From Clostridium aceticum (GTDB lineage: Bacteria > Bacillota > Clostridia > Peptostreptococcales > Natronincolaceae), in NCBI RefSeq assembly GCF_001042715.1, contig NZ_CP009687.1:310001-374000 (forward strand): a stretch of 64,000 nt of DNA. Reading direction: 5' to 3'. The notes under the pieces were generated by a model, which had not been told where the DNA came from, did not search any database, and saw only the letters and a list, made by a program, of their open reading frames with translations. How positions within the stretch are numbered: position 1 is the first letter of the stretch; the number at the start of each line of letters is the position of its first letter. Below are positions 24,129 to 33,527 of this stretch, piece by piece. The position numbers and the translations under genes are program-made.

Positions 24129-26168
24129 ATGAGAATTAACCACAATATTCCAGCACTAAATGCCCACAGATTATTAAGTAGCAACACAAACGCTTCATCA
24201 AAGGTGTTAGAAAGACTATCATCAGGAAAGAAAATTAATAAAGCGGCAGATGATGCGGCAGGTATGGCGATTTCAGAAAAAATGAGGGCTCAGGTACGGG
24301 GTTTGAAAAAAGCATCTCAGAATACATTAGATGGTATTTCTTTGATACAAACGGCAGAGGGTGCGATGAACGAAGTACATTCCATGTTGCAGAGGATGAG
24401 GGAGCTGGCTGTACAATCTGCTAACGGGACTGTAACCGATGCTGATCGTAGAGCTATTCAAGATGAAATTAATCAGCTAACCTGTGAAGTAAATAGAATC
24501 GCCAATGGAACAGAGTTTAATACACGAAATATTTTAAGGGGAAATGAAGCGCCTAACGCTAATACGACGGTACATAGAATGAGTACAGGTGCAGCAGCTA
24601 CTTTTAATACAAGTCAAGTAAATGATGTAGCAGCTGAATGGAATACTGGAAAAGTAGAGGCGTTAGGAGATGGTGGTACAGGTACTTTTTCTTTTAATGG
24701 AGTAACAGTTAACATTAATGCAGCGGCAGCGGCGGCTGGACCAACTGTTGATGCAGCTGCTAAGGTAGTTAATATTACACTAGTAAATGGTTCTACTGGA
24801 GATGCAGCAACTGCTGCAGCAATAATAAGTGCATTAAGTGCATATGAAGGTACTGCTGGTACAACAGAACTAGATGGTTTCACTTTTTCTGGTGATGTGA
24901 ATGGCATTATCATTACTGGGGATGGTTCCCATGGTGTAACTAACAATAATTTAAGAATTTCAGTAACTGGTGATGTCGAAATTGCCAATACTAATATAAC
25001 CACTCGTGGACAAGTTGCAGGTAAAGCTTTTGTTGACGATGCTGCAGTTGCGGCTTTAGGTGACTTAACTTCACAGCAGTTATCTATATGGATTGATGGA
25101 AAAGAAAGAGTTGTTATTTTAAACAAATTAGACGGAACAGCACTAAATGCTACAAAGGATAGTCTTTTAGAAGCTTTCAACAATGCGATGGGAGATTTAG
25201 GTCAGGCTATTTGGAATGACAATAACCAAATAGAAATAAAAACAACTTCTATTGGAGGTGGTAGCGAAGTAAAGTTAACAGGTACCACTTTAGTATTAGA
25301 AAATTTATTTGGAACATCTGATGCAGATGCTCTTAGGACTACTGGTATACCAGAAAAAGATACAGGTGAAGCAAAGGGAAGCTTCTATTTTAATGATACT
25401 CCTGAAATAGGCTCTACATTAACGATTGGTGATGAAAAAATAGAGTTTTTTGACAGTAGAGTAGGACCATATACTGGATCTAATAGACCTATTAATTTAT
25501 CAAAAACTGATGGTACAACTAAAAATTTAGATGAACTTGTGGCAGAACTAGCAGACCTTGGTATTAACGGAGCTAAGTTATCCCAAGATCCAAATATAAA
25601 GGAACGATTAATTGTAACAGCGAATGATACCGGTTTTAAAGGTCAAGCCATTTTCATAGAAGGCACACCTAAAGAATTTGTCACGAATCTTCAAATTGGA
25701 CCAAATCAAGGACAAGGATTTAGACTATCTGTAGGAGATATTCGAGCTCAGAAATTAGGTATCAGTGCTGCTTCGCCCGAAGGTAACACAGGGGTAAAGG
25801 GAGCTGCCTTCAGATCGATTATTGAGGTTACAGATGGTTTATCAGAAGGAGCCATAGAATATGCTATTGACGTTTCTACAGAAGAGAGAGCGACAGCTGC
25901 TATAACAGTATATGATGATGCGATTATAAAAGTAGCTAGCCTAAGGGGAGCGCTAGGGGCTATTCAAAATCGGCTAGAATACACTGCTGCGAATCTAGAC
26001 AATACAACAGAAAACTTAACAGCAGCTCTATCTAGAATTGAAGATGCAGATATGGCGTTGGAAATGTCAGAGTTTACGAAGTTAAACATTTTAATGCAGG
26101 CAGGAACTGCAATGCTGGCTCAGGCTAATCAAAGGCCACAGTCTATCCTACAGCTATTAGGAAGCTAA
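24129..26168 (+). CDS. Flagellin, large form with long central domain
   Basis: The filament subunit, 679 aa, far longer than minimal flagellins of about 270-400 aa. The conserved D0/D1 N-part (residues 1-140) begins MRINHNIPALNAHRLLSSN and contains LSSGKKINKAADDAAGMAISEKM and LAVQSANGT; the C-part (about 575-679) ends LSRIEDADMALEMSEFTKLNILMQAG, AMLAQANQRPQSILQLLGS. Between them lies a strand- and Ala/Gly/Thr-rich insert of about 430 residues (residues 145-570) that would project from the filament surface. One cysteine (LTCEVNRIANG) is present, which is rare in flagellins. It is preceded by a sigma-D promoter and followed by a repeat remnant, a hairpin and fliS. Confidence 0.95.
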   Translation: MRINHNIPALNAHRLLSSNTNASSKVLERLSSGKKINKAADDAAGMAISEKMRAQVRGLKKASQNTLDGISLIQTAEGAMNEVHSMLQRMRELAVQSANGTVTDADRRAIQDEINQLTCEVNRIANGTEFNTRNILRGNEAPNANTTVHRMSTGAAATFNTSQVNDVAAEWNTGKVEALGDGGTGTFSFNGVTVNINAAAAAAGPTVDAAAKVVNITLVNGSTGDAATAAAIISALSAYEGTAGTTELDGFTFSGDVNGIIITGDGSHGVTNNNLRISVTGDVEIANTNITTRGQVAGKAFVDDAAVAALGDLTSQQLSIWIDGKERVVILNKLDGTALNATKDSLLEAFNNAMGDLGQAIWNDNNQIEIKTTSIGGGSEVKLTGTTLVLENLFGTSDADALRTTGIPEKDTGEAKGSFYFNDTPEIGSTLTIGDEKIEFFDSRVGPYTGSNRPINLSKTDGTTKNLDELVAELADLGINGAKLSQDPNIKERLIVTANDTGFKGQAIFIEGTPKEFVTNLQIGPNQGQGFRLSVGDIRAQKLGISAASPEGNTGVKGAAFRSIIEVTDGLSEGAIEYAIDVSTEERATAAITVYDDAIIKVASLRGALGAIQNRLEYTAANLDNTTENLTAALSRIEDADMALEMSEFTKLNILMQAGTAMLAQANQRPQSILQLLGS

Positions 26169-26186
26169 TAGGACAACCCACATAGG

Positions 26187-26283
26187 GGTTAACTTAAGGT
26201 AACGATGAAAATGGTTTCTCAAGCTGTCATCCTGAGGGTAGCGAAGGATCTTGAGGATGATAAACTATTGATTAAGTTACGAT
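26187..26283. repeat. MITE-like repeat, short derivative
   Basis: GGTTAACTTAA at the left and ATTAAGTTACGATT at the right enclose TGTCATCCTGAGGGTAGCG-AAGGATCTTGAGGATGA. It has the ends and core of the dispersed repeat, but the inner arm is shortened to under 100 bp. Confidence 0.6.
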
Positions 26284-26316
26284 TAAAATATAAGATATAA
26301 ATACAAAAGAGCCAGA

Positions 26317-26342
26317 GGTTAAAGTTGTTCTCAACTTTAACC
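26317..26342 (+). terminator. Hairpin between flagellin and fliS
   Basis: GGTTAAAGTTG-TTCT-CAACTTTAACC, an 11-pair perfect stem without a clear T-run. It probably ends or stabilises the abundant flagellin mRNA so that less fliS is made. Confidence 0.6.
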
Positions 26343-26367
26343 TTAAGCTTAATTTGGGGTGAATACA

Positions 26368-26841
26368 TTGATAGAAAAAGAATATCTTGCTAATCGTGTA
26401 GCTAATGCTAATGAAGCGGAATTAGTAGCTATATTATATGAAGGCTTAATAGATACTTTTGAAGACAATATAGATTATTTAAGAATAGGGGCTTATGGGA
26501 AGCTAAATACTAGTTCTCAAAAAGCCAGAGAGATTTTAGCAGAACTTTTATCTACAATACAGGGAAACTCACAAATTGCCAACAACCTAAAAAGTATCTA
26601 TGTCTATGTAAATCAGTTGATAACAGAGGCTGAAATCAGCAAAGATGTAGAAAAACTCCAACTAGCCATCAAAGTGATTACACCACTTTATGAAGGGTGG
26701 AAGGAATTGGGTGAAAAAGAAGGAGGTCAAGGAACAAGTACACCTCCTCAAGGGCCTAAAATTGTGGCAGGTATGACCTATGGAAAAGGACAGCTAAATG
26801 ACTATGTTGTCAACAACGGAAAAGAGTGGCAAAAAGGATAA
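26368..26841 (+). CDS. fliS: Flagellin export chaperone FliS
   Basis: A 157-aa chaperone that binds the C-terminus of flagellin and keeps it unfolded and monomeric before export. The family pattern is clear: ANANEAELVAILYEGLIDTFEDNIDYL (outline, residues 13-40), then LNTSSQKAREILAELLSTI and a C-terminal YVYVNQLITEAEISKD helix. The tail (residues 125-157) is an extra Gly/Lys-rich extension. I take TTG 26368, six bases after GGGGTG; the in-frame GTG 26359 overlaps that site. It lies 200 bases behind flagellin, separated by a repeat remnant and a hairpin. Confidence 0.9.
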   Translation: MIEKEYLANRVANANEAELVAILYEGLIDTFEDNIDYLRIGAYGKLNTSSQKAREILAELLSTIQGNSQIANNLKSIYVYVNQLITEAEISKDVEKLQLAIKVITPLYEGWKELGEKEGGQGTSTPPQGPKIVAGMTYGKGQLNDYVVNNGKEWQKG

Positions 26842-26845
26842 TAAC

Positions 26846-26889
26846 AACATCACTTTAGTAATAAGTTTACTAAGGTGGTGTTTTTTTAA
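26846..26889 (+). terminator. Terminator after fliS
   Basis: CATCACTTTAGTA pairs with TACTAAGGTGGTG (one G-T pair), followed by T7. The rest of the gap to the CLC gene (to 27155) contains a repeat-core remnant at 26890-26926 (AAGATCCTTCGC...CTCAGGATGACA) and no gene I can support. Confidence 0.85.
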
Positions 26890-27155
26890 TTTCAAGATCC
26901 TTCGCTATGCTCAGGATGACAAACTGAGGGGAGTCATGGGAACTGTCCCCGTGGCGTAGCGTGCTTTGACAAAAGCAGGGAAAAGTAGTAAGCTATTGAA
27001 CTGGGAAAGTGCACATTTTGATAGTGTAATCGACATATATTAATTTTGCTTAAATAAGGCAGAACTGTAGAATACTAATAAAATACTGAAAAATAATAAA
27101 CTAGTTCAGCTAAAGACGAACAAAAAAACTATGATAGCTGTGAGGAGTAGGATAA

Positions 27156-28436
27156 ATGTTAAAAATATTTCAATACGTTGGAGAATATATGACAAAGTGG
27201 TTGATTGTGGCTACATTGATGGGGATTGGAGGAGGTTTGGCGGCTGTAGCTTTAAGATTTTCTATAGACTTTGTAACAGGAGTTAGTTATATGCTGCCTA
27301 TGTGGATTGCCCCAGTTATAGGAGGACTTTTGGTATCTTTGTTGTATAAATGGGATAAAAACGCTGCAGGCTTTGGTACGGATAAATATATTTATGCTGT
27401 AAACAAAAAAAATAGCCCTCTACCCTTTAGGATGCTATTTAGTAAACTGATTGCTACTGCTATTACTTTAGGTTTTCAAGGCAGTGGAGGGGTGGAAGGC
27501 CCTATGTTGGTGATCGGAGGAAGTATTGCCAGCGGTATCACAAGGCTTAAAGGATGGAAAAATTATTTTTGTGACGAAGATTGCAGAATTTTAGCCATAT
27601 GTGGAGCAGCTGGAGCTATCGGAGCTATTTTTCGTTCGCCTTTGGGTGGAGGGATTTTTGTCGTAGAAATACTATATAAATCTTCTTTGCACTATGCAGA
27701 CCTTTTTCCTGCCATGTTATCCTCCACCATGGGATTTGTAATATATAGCATGATTGCTAAAGCTACACCGATGTTTGTTATTCCAAACTATTTGCCCAAT
27801 GTATGGAATGTGCCTTCTTTTATCGTGGCAGGGATTACGGCAGGATTAGCATCCCTTTTGTTTATGGGAATTTTTCGGCAGACTAGCAACTTTTTTCAGA
27901 AATTACCATTTAAAAGTATCCATCCTGCTATAGGAGGATTGGTCACTGGTATCATTCTTATTTTCCTTCCAGATGTGGCGGCCACAGGAACCAATGTGAT
28001 TCAAGATATGATTGATGGCGTTTTCCCAATAACCTTGCTGCTTTTATTACTAATTGGTAAAATTGTAGCTACTTCCTTTACGGTGACTTCAGGAGGAAGT
28101 GCTGGCTTAGTCATTCCTGCTCTTTTTATAGGTGCTGTCAGTGGCAATTTCATTTCAGCGGCTATAGGAGATGGGGGCGTTGGATTATCGGCTTCTTTGG
28201 TAATTACAGGTATGGCGGCCAGTTTGGCATCCGTTGCCAATGTCCCTATTGCAGCGGCTATTATGTTGGTGGAGATGGTGGGATTAAAACTAGGGGTACC
28301 TGCTACACTAGGTAGTATTATAGGCTATGCCCTAGGACATAGCCAAGTAATCTACGGGGTCACTTCTCCAGACCATTGGCAGTTTGAAGAGGTAAAACAA
28401 TGGAGAAAAAATGATATTAATAAAAAAGATCACTAA
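27156..28436 (+). CDS. CLC family chloride channel/antiporter
   Basis: A 426-aa membrane protein of the CLC family, which moves chloride or, in a subgroup, fluoride, often in exchange for protons. Ten or more hydrophobic segments are visible. The filter motifs are GSGGVEGPMLVIGG (gating Glu present in the GxEGP position, about residue 116), GAAGAIGAIFRSPLGGGIF, and GGSAGLVIPALFIG near residue 315. The proton-side glutamate that marks antiporters cannot be placed reliably by eye, so channel versus exchanger is open. There are no cytosolic CBS domains. ATG 27156 follows TGAGGAGTAGGATAA. It is a stand-alone gene. Confidence 0.88.
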   Translation: MLKIFQYVGEYMTKWLIVATLMGIGGGLAAVALRFSIDFVTGVSYMLPMWIAPVIGGLLVSLLYKWDKNAAGFGTDKYIYAVNKKNSPLPFRMLFSKLIATAITLGFQGSGGVEGPMLVIGGSIASGITRLKGWKNYFCDEDCRILAICGAAGAIGAIFRSPLGGGIFVVEILYKSSLHYADLFPAMLSSTMGFVIYSMIAKATPMFVIPNYLPNVWNVPSFIVAGITAGLASLLFMGIFRQTSNFFQKLPFKSIHPAIGGLVTGIILIFLPDVAATGTNVIQDMIDGVFPITLLLLLLIGKIVATSFTVTSGGSAGLVIPALFIGAVSGNFISAAIGDGGVGLSASLVITGMAASLASVANVPIAAAIMLVEMVGLKLGVPATLGSIIGYALGHSQVIYGVTSPDHWQFEEVKQWRKNDINKKDH

Positions 28437-28557
28437 TAAAGGAAGAGTGCTGAGACCTTAAAAGAAAAATAAGGATAAAATAAAGGAATTAGAAATAACT
28501 AAGAAGAATAATAAAAAGAAGAAAGACTTTAAAATAAAATTAGGAGAGATTACGAGA

Positions 28558-30726
28558 ATGAAGCTAATAAATCAGTTGGCAAAAGAGTTTAATATTAAAA
28601 CCAGTCAAGTTGAAGAAACTATAAAGTTGATAGATGAAGGCAATACCATACCTTTTATTGCAAGATATAGAAAGGAAATGACGGGAGGGCTAAGTGATGA
28701 GGTTCTAAGGGACTTACACGAGCGACTTGTATATTTAAGAAACTTGGAATCAAGAAAAGAAGAAGTAATAAGATTGATTGATGAACAGGGAAAGCTGACA
28801 GAAGAATTAAAAAAGGAAATATTGACGGCGGAGGTGCTTCAAAAAATTGAAGACTTGTACAGGCCCTTTAGACCTAAGAGAAGGACCAGGGCTACGGTTG
28901 CAAAGGAAAAAGGTTTAGAGCCTCTGGCAGAGGTAATCTTAACACAGGAAATTTCACATGGAACAATTGAAGACATAGCCCAGCCCTTCATTAATGAGGC
29001 ATTAGAAGTCATGAGTATTGAAGATGCTATAAATGGGGCTAAGGATATTATCGCTGAAATTATATCAGATGATGCCCAATATAGAGAAAAAATAAGAGAG
29101 ATGAACTTAAGAAAAGCTGTGATTCATAGCGAAGCGGTAGATAAAGAAGAGAAAACAGTTTATGAGATGTACTATGGTTTTAGTGAAGGGGTAAATAAGA
29201 TAGCCAACCATAGAATCTTAGCTTTGAATAGAGGAGAAAAAGAAAAAAAGTTAAAGGCAAAACTGCTAAGCCCAGAAGAAGAAGTGATGACATACTTAAT
29301 AGAAGAGGTGATTGCCAACAAGAAAGGTATCACTGTACCAGTAATAAAGGAAGCCATCGAAGATGCATATAAGCGTTTAATAGCTCCCTCTATGGAAAGG
29401 GAAATCAGAAACATTCTTACAGAAAGAGCGGAAGAAGAAGCAATAAAGGTTTTCGGAAAAAACACTAAGCCACTGCTTTTAATTCCTCCAGTGAAGGATA
29501 TGAGGGTTTTAGCCATAGACCCAAGCTATAGGACAGGATGCAAGATTGCTGTACTAGATGAAACAGGAAAGCTATTGGACTATACTACTATTTATCCCAA
29601 TGCACCTCAAAATAAGGTAGAAGAAGCGAAAAAAGTATTAAAGGAACTTATAGATAAATATAAAATCGATATCATACCAATAGGAAATGGTACTGCCTCT
29701 AGGGAAACTGAGTTTCTTGTAGCGGAGCTTATAAAAGAAATTGATCAGAAGGTATATTATACCATTGTAAGTGAAGCAGGTGCATCTGTATATTCAGCTT
29801 CTAAGCTGGCGACAGAAGAGTATCCCGACATAGATGTATCTATCCGAGGTGCTATTTCTATAGGACGTAGACTACAGGATCCGCTGGCAGAACTAGTGAA
29901 AATTGACCCTAAGAGTATTGGTGTAGGGCAGTATCAGCATGATTTAAATCAAAGTAAGCTGGGAGAAACGTTGAAAAATGTGGTTGAAGATTGTGTAAAT
30001 AGTGTAGGCGTAGATTTAAATACAGCTACCCCCTCTTTGCTACAATATGTAGCGGGGATTTCCTCTACTGTTGCTAAAAATGTTGTACAGTATAGAGAAG
30101 AGAACGGGAAGTTTAGCAATAGACTTCAACTAAAAAAGGTTAAAAGACTAGGAGATAAAGTGTTCCAGCAGTGTGCAGGCTTCTTAAGAATCTCTCATGG
30201 AGATAATCCCCTAGATAATACTGCTGTTCATCCTGAATCTTATGAAACCACAATGAAGTTGATAAAAAAGCTAGGGTATAGCAAAGAAGATATACAGGCA
30301 GGCAAGCTTAGAAGTATTGAAGAAAAAATATCAGAGGGGAACACTAAATTAAAAGATTTGGCAGAGGAGTTAGAAGTAGGACTACCTACTTTAAAGGATA
30401 TTATCCAAGAAATAAAAAAGCCCGGTAGAGACCCAAGAGAGGAAATGCCCAAGCCTATCTTTAGGAGTGATGTTCTAAAGATGGAGGATTTAAAGGTAGA
30501 TATGGTTATGACCGGTACAGTAAGAAATGTTGTTGATTTTGGTGCTTTTGTAGACATCGGGGTAAAGCAGGATGGTCTTGTGCACGTTTCTGAATTAAGC
30601 AACAAGTTTGTGAAAAACCCAATGGAGATAATTTCTGTAGGAGATGAGGTAGAGGTAAAAATTATTGGTTTAGATGTAGAACGAGGAAAGATTTCTCTTA
30701 GTATAAAGCAGGTGCAAAATCTATAA
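28558..30726 (+). CDS. Tex family S1 RNA-binding transcription accessory protein
   Basis: A 722-aa Tex protein, a conserved nucleic-acid-binding factor related to eukaryotic Spt6. The helical N-domain starts LAKEFNIKTSQVEETIKLIDEGNTIPFIARYRKEMTGGL (outline, residues 6-45); the YqgF-like fold appears at DPSYRTGCKIAVLD (about residue 320); a double helix-hairpin-helix region covers LNTATPSLLQYVAGIS and LKKVKRLGDKVFQQCAGFLRI; an S1 domain ends it (GTVRNVVDFGAFVDIGVKQDGLVHVSEL, about 645-715). The length agrees with the family. ATG 28558 follows AGGAGAGATTACGAGA. The pseudo-ABC sensor kinase follows after 42 bases and may be read from the same transcript. Confidence 0.95.
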   Translation: MKLINQLAKEFNIKTSQVEETIKLIDEGNTIPFIARYRKEMTGGLSDEVLRDLHERLVYLRNLESRKEEVIRLIDEQGKLTEELKKEILTAEVLQKIEDLYRPFRPKRRTRATVAKEKGLEPLAEVILTQEISHGTIEDIAQPFINEALEVMSIEDAINGAKDIIAEIISDDAQYREKIREMNLRKAVIHSEAVDKEEKTVYEMYYGFSEGVNKIANHRILALNRGEKEKKLKAKLLSPEEEVMTYLIEEVIANKKGITVPVIKEAIEDAYKRLIAPSMEREIRNILTERAEEEAIKVFGKNTKPLLLIPPVKDMRVLAIDPSYRTGCKIAVLDETGKLLDYTTIYPNAPQNKVEEAKKVLKELIDKYKIDIIPIGNGTASRETEFLVAELIKEIDQKVYYTIVSEAGASVYSASKLATEEYPDIDVSIRGAISIGRRLQDPLAELVKIDPKSIGVGQYQHDLNQSKLGETLKNVVEDCVNSVGVDLNTATPSLLQYVAGISSTVAKNVVQYREENGKFSNRLQLKKVKRLGDKVFQQCAGFLRISHGDNPLDNTAVHPESYETTMKLIKKLGYSKEDIQAGKLRSIEEKISEGNTKLKDLAEELEVGLPTLKDIIQEIKKPGRDPREEMPKPIFRSDVLKMEDLKVDMVMTGTVRNVVDFGAFVDIGVKQDGLVHVSELSNKFVKNPMEIISVGDEVEVKIIGLDVERGKISLSIKQVQNL

Positions 30727-30768
30727 AGAAGGGTTGATTTTAAGGCTACTTGGAGGGGGGCATAGATT

Positions 30769-32610
30769 TTGTCTGAATTTATTTATCAAATTAAGAATCT
30801 AACATATCATAATTCAGATGGATATATAGATAATATAAACTTAAATTTAGGCTTTAAACAGGTACATGTCTTAATAGTAAAAAACAGCTCTGAACAAAGT
30901 GTTTTTATACATTCTTTAAAGGCATTTGAAGAAGATATTCAAGGAAAGATACTGTTTAAAGGCAAAAGAATGGATGGAAGTTTACTTAATAAAAGTGATA
31001 TAGTATTTTTACATCAAAAACCAGTATTGGTAAACAACCTTTCAGTAGCTGAGAATCTTTCTTTAACCAATATACCCAAAAGAAAAATTTTCCCTTTGAT
31101 TAACTGGAAAAAGCTTAAGAAAACCGCTCAAGAAACTTTAGATCGGCTGAACTTTGAACTGAACCATAATACAAAGGTGGGTAATTTATCAAGAGAAAAT
31201 AAAAAAATTGTATATATAGCTCAAGTGTTTATGAAGAATCCACAGGTGATTATTATGCACGAACCTACGGAAGGACTATCAGCACACAATGTTTCTAAGT
31301 TATATAGAATCATCCAAGACTATAAAGAAAATGGCGGCAGCGTTATTTACATTACAAAACAGTGGGAAGAGGCTTTGAAGCTTGGGGATCAGATTTCAGT
31401 CTTATCAAAGGGAAGCATTAGCGGAGAGCTTTCGGCAGACATGGCAAAAAAAGATCCTCAAACACTGTTGAATATATTAGAGGACTATAAATATAAAGGA
31501 AGTCGTGAAGATAAAGACGAAGGTACTCAGAGTGTTTTGGATGCAGTTTTTAAGGCAGCAGAATTTTTAACATCAGAATATGAACTCAAGGATGTTTTAC
31601 GGCTATTGGCAAAGGAAGTAACCAAAGTCATGAATGCAGATGGATGTGTGATTGATTTAATTGATGAAAGTACTAGTACAATTATAGACACCTTAGAGTT
31701 TAAAACCAGAAAAGAATTTCAAACTCAGCTAAAGAAAGAAGCTATCATAAAGATAGCACAGCAAGGTGATATCTATTATTCCAACCAACAGGACAGGGTG
31801 TTTAACTCTTTGTTTGAAAAAATGAATGACATCAAGACGATTATTTGTATTCCAGTTTTGATTAGATCTCAAATAACAGGCATCATTCAGATTTATTATG
31901 AAGACTTTTATGTTTATTCCAAAGAGGAGTCTAAGTATTTATCAGCTTTTGCAAGACATGCAGCTATAGCTATTGAGAGTACAAGGTTAATGGGACGGTC
32001 AGCTTTATTGCAGGAGAGTCACCACCGGATTAAGAACAATCTTCAATCCATTGTAGGTTTAATTTCTTTACAAAAGAGGTTTATTGATAAAAATCCTCAA
32101 AAATCTATAGATGACATATTAGACAACATTACTTCACGGGTGAAAAGCATAGCTGCTGTTCATGATCTTTTATCTAGGGATAAATTAGGGAGAAGTATTA
32201 TTAATGTAAAAAAAATCATTGAAGTTATTGTGGATTTTATTAATATTGATACTAAAATAGCTATTTACTTAGACTTAGATAACATATTTATTCCTTATAG
32301 TAAAGCTTCATCTATAGCTTTAATCATCAATGAGTTGGTGTTGAACTGTTTGAAGCATGCTTTTTTAGGAAGGGATACGGGAACAATTCATATTCAATGT
32401 AAACGTTTCAATGAAGATGTTTTCTTGTTAGTTAAAGACAATGGTGTAGGTTTGGCAGAAAAATTTGATTTAAGCAAATTAGACAGCTTAGGACTATCTA
32501 TTGTACATGCCATTGTTACCAATGAATTTCATGGTAAAATGGACTTTAATAATGAAGATGGGACCGAAGTTAAAATTACGCTGCCGGATCAGAAAATTCT
32601 TTTAAAGTGA
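30769..32610 (+). CDS. Sensor kinase: pseudo-ABC-ATPase, GAF, HisKA_2
   Basis: A 613-aa cytosolic protein. Residues 1-240 align by eye with the first ATPase half of RbsA/MglA-type sugar importers, yet the catalytic residues are lost: the P-loop GENGAGKST position reads VKNSSEQSV, the signature region reads LSRENKKIVYIAQVF, Walker B reads IIMHEPTEGL with Asp replaced by His, and the switch His is replaced in YITKQWEEA. Residues about 260-405 form a GAF domain, and 420-613 a HisKA_2 kinase (phosphoacceptor ESHHRIKNNLQSIVGLISLQ, then a HATPase with NELVLNCLKHAF and DNGVGL), the type found in EutW. The start is TTG after GGAGGGGGG. The ANTAR regulator gene follows after 90 bases and a sugar ABC operon lies downstream. 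I infer that the dead ATPase domain couples the kinase to that transporter. Confidence 0.85.
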   Translation: MSEFIYQIKNLTYHNSDGYIDNINLNLGFKQVHVLIVKNSSEQSVFIHSLKAFEEDIQGKILFKGKRMDGSLLNKSDIVFLHQKPVLVNNLSVAENLSLTNIPKRKIFPLINWKKLKKTAQETLDRLNFELNHNTKVGNLSRENKKIVYIAQVFMKNPQVIIMHEPTEGLSAHNVSKLYRIIQDYKENGGSVIYITKQWEEALKLGDQISVLSKGSISGELSADMAKKDPQTLLNILEDYKYKGSREDKDEGTQSVLDAVFKAAEFLTSEYELKDVLRLLAKEVTKVMNADGCVIDLIDESTSTIIDTLEFKTRKEFQTQLKKEAIIKIAQQGDIYYSNQQDRVFNSLFEKMNDIKTIICIPVLIRSQITGIIQIYYEDFYVYSKEESKYLSAFARHAAIAIESTRLMGRSALLQESHHRIKNNLQSIVGLISLQKRFIDKNPQKSIDDILDNITSRVKSIAAVHDLLSRDKLGRSIINVKKIIEVIVDFINIDTKIAIYLDLDNIFIPYSKASSIALIINELVLNCLKHAFLGRDTGTIHIQCKRFNEDVFLLVKDNGVGLAEKFDLSKLDSLGLSIVHAIVTNEFHGKMDFNNEDGTEVKITLPDQKILLK

Positions 32611-32700
32611 TCAAGTGCCACAAGATCAAACAATTATGAAAGGATTAGAATTAAGTAATGACCTAAGAGGCACTGTATGTTGTGAATTGGAGGGGAAAAT

Positions 32701-33291
32701 ATGGGAAAACCATTGAGAATTTTGGTGGCTGAAGACGAGTATTTATGTCTAATGGGCTTAAAGTCTAACATTGAAGAATTAGGTCATCAAGTAGTAGCAG
32801 AAGCTACTGATGGTATGAAGGCTGTGGAGCTAGCTATAGAAAAAAAGCCTGACCTTGTGATCATGGACATTAATATGCCTATCTTAGACGGTATTGAAGC
32901 AATTAAGAAGATGAACGAAGTATTATTTATTCCTAGTATCATCGTAAGTGGCTATCATGATGAAAATCTTATTAAAAGAGCTACCAAAGAAGGTGTGCTT
33001 TATTATTTGATAAAGCCGATTGATATAAGAGATATCAAAGTAGCAATAAACATCACTTTAGCTAGATTTGAGGAATTTACAAAGCTGCAGGATGAGCTTA
33101 AGGATACAAAAAAAGCTTTGGAAGCTCGAAAGTATATTGAGAGGGCGAAGGGGATTTTGATGGATCGTATGGATTTAAAGGAGCCGGAAGCCATGAAAAG
33201 ATTACAAAAAATGAGTAGAGATCATAATAAAAAGTTAGTAGAAGTAGCTAAAGAAGTTATTGAAGCGGATAAGCTTTTTGAATTTGAGTAG
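32701..33291 (+). CDS. ANTAR-domain response regulator (antiterminator)
   Basis: A 196-aa response regulator with RNA-binding output. The receiver domain (1-120) has the acidic pair at E11-D12, phosphoacceptor D56 in LVIMDINMP and the KP pair in YYLIKPID. A coiled linker (about 120-140) leads to an ANTAR domain (about 135-190) with KYIERAKGILMDRMDLKEPEAMKRLQKMS. Phosphorylated ANTAR regulators such as EutV and AmiR dimerise and bind paired hairpins in a leader RNA, preventing a terminator from forming. The partner kinase is the gene before. A leader with paired hairpins overlapping a terminator lies 240 bases downstream, at 33528-33640, so the target is probably the next operon. ATG follows GGAGGGGAAAAT. 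Confidence 0.93.
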   Translation: MGKPLRILVAEDEYLCLMGLKSNIEELGHQVVAEATDGMKAVELAIEKKPDLVIMDINMPILDGIEAIKKMNEVLFIPSIIVSGYHDENLIKRATKEGVLYYLIKPIDIRDIKVAINITLARFEEFTKLQDELKDTKKALEARKYIERAKGILMDRMDLKEPEAMKRLQKMSRDHNKKLVEVAKEVIEADKLFEFE

Positions 33292-33364
33292 TATTTCATC
33301 TTAAATAAAAGCAGATACAATTTATAAACGGAGTCAATATATATCGTTAAATAAAAAACGAAAC

Positions 33365-33393
33365 TTGACTACCAAATACAAAAATATTATAAT
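33365..33393 (+). promoter_or_regulatory. Sigma-A promoter of sugar/polyol operon
   Basis: TTGACT (33365-33370), exactly 17 bp, TATAAT (33388-33393). The start would be near 33400, leaving a leader of nearly 480 nt before the binding-protein gene. Confidence 0.8.
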
Positions 33394-33442
33394 AAATACA
33401 AAGTTACTGAAAATTTGAAAAGTTAACTTACATGAATAGTTA

Positions 33443-33461
33443 TATGCTTATGGATGGCATA
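33443..33461 (+). promoter_or_regulatory. Leader hairpin with UAUGGAU loop
   Basis: TATGCT-TATGGAT-GGCATA: a six-pair stem (closing T-G) with a seven-base loop of the same UANGGNU pattern as the two hairpins further down the leader. It is isolated, about 67 nt before the hairpin pair. Confidence 0.45.
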
Positions 33462-33527
33462 GACTTACTTAAATCATGTTTTACGCTATTGGATTTTGGA
33501 TGAAAGTATACTACAATAAAATATATT

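Noticed and set aside
24614-25183. 189-codon minus-strand frame within flagellin
   Set aside because: Shadow of the Ala/Thr/Gly-rich central flagellin region; no ribosome site or family resemblance.
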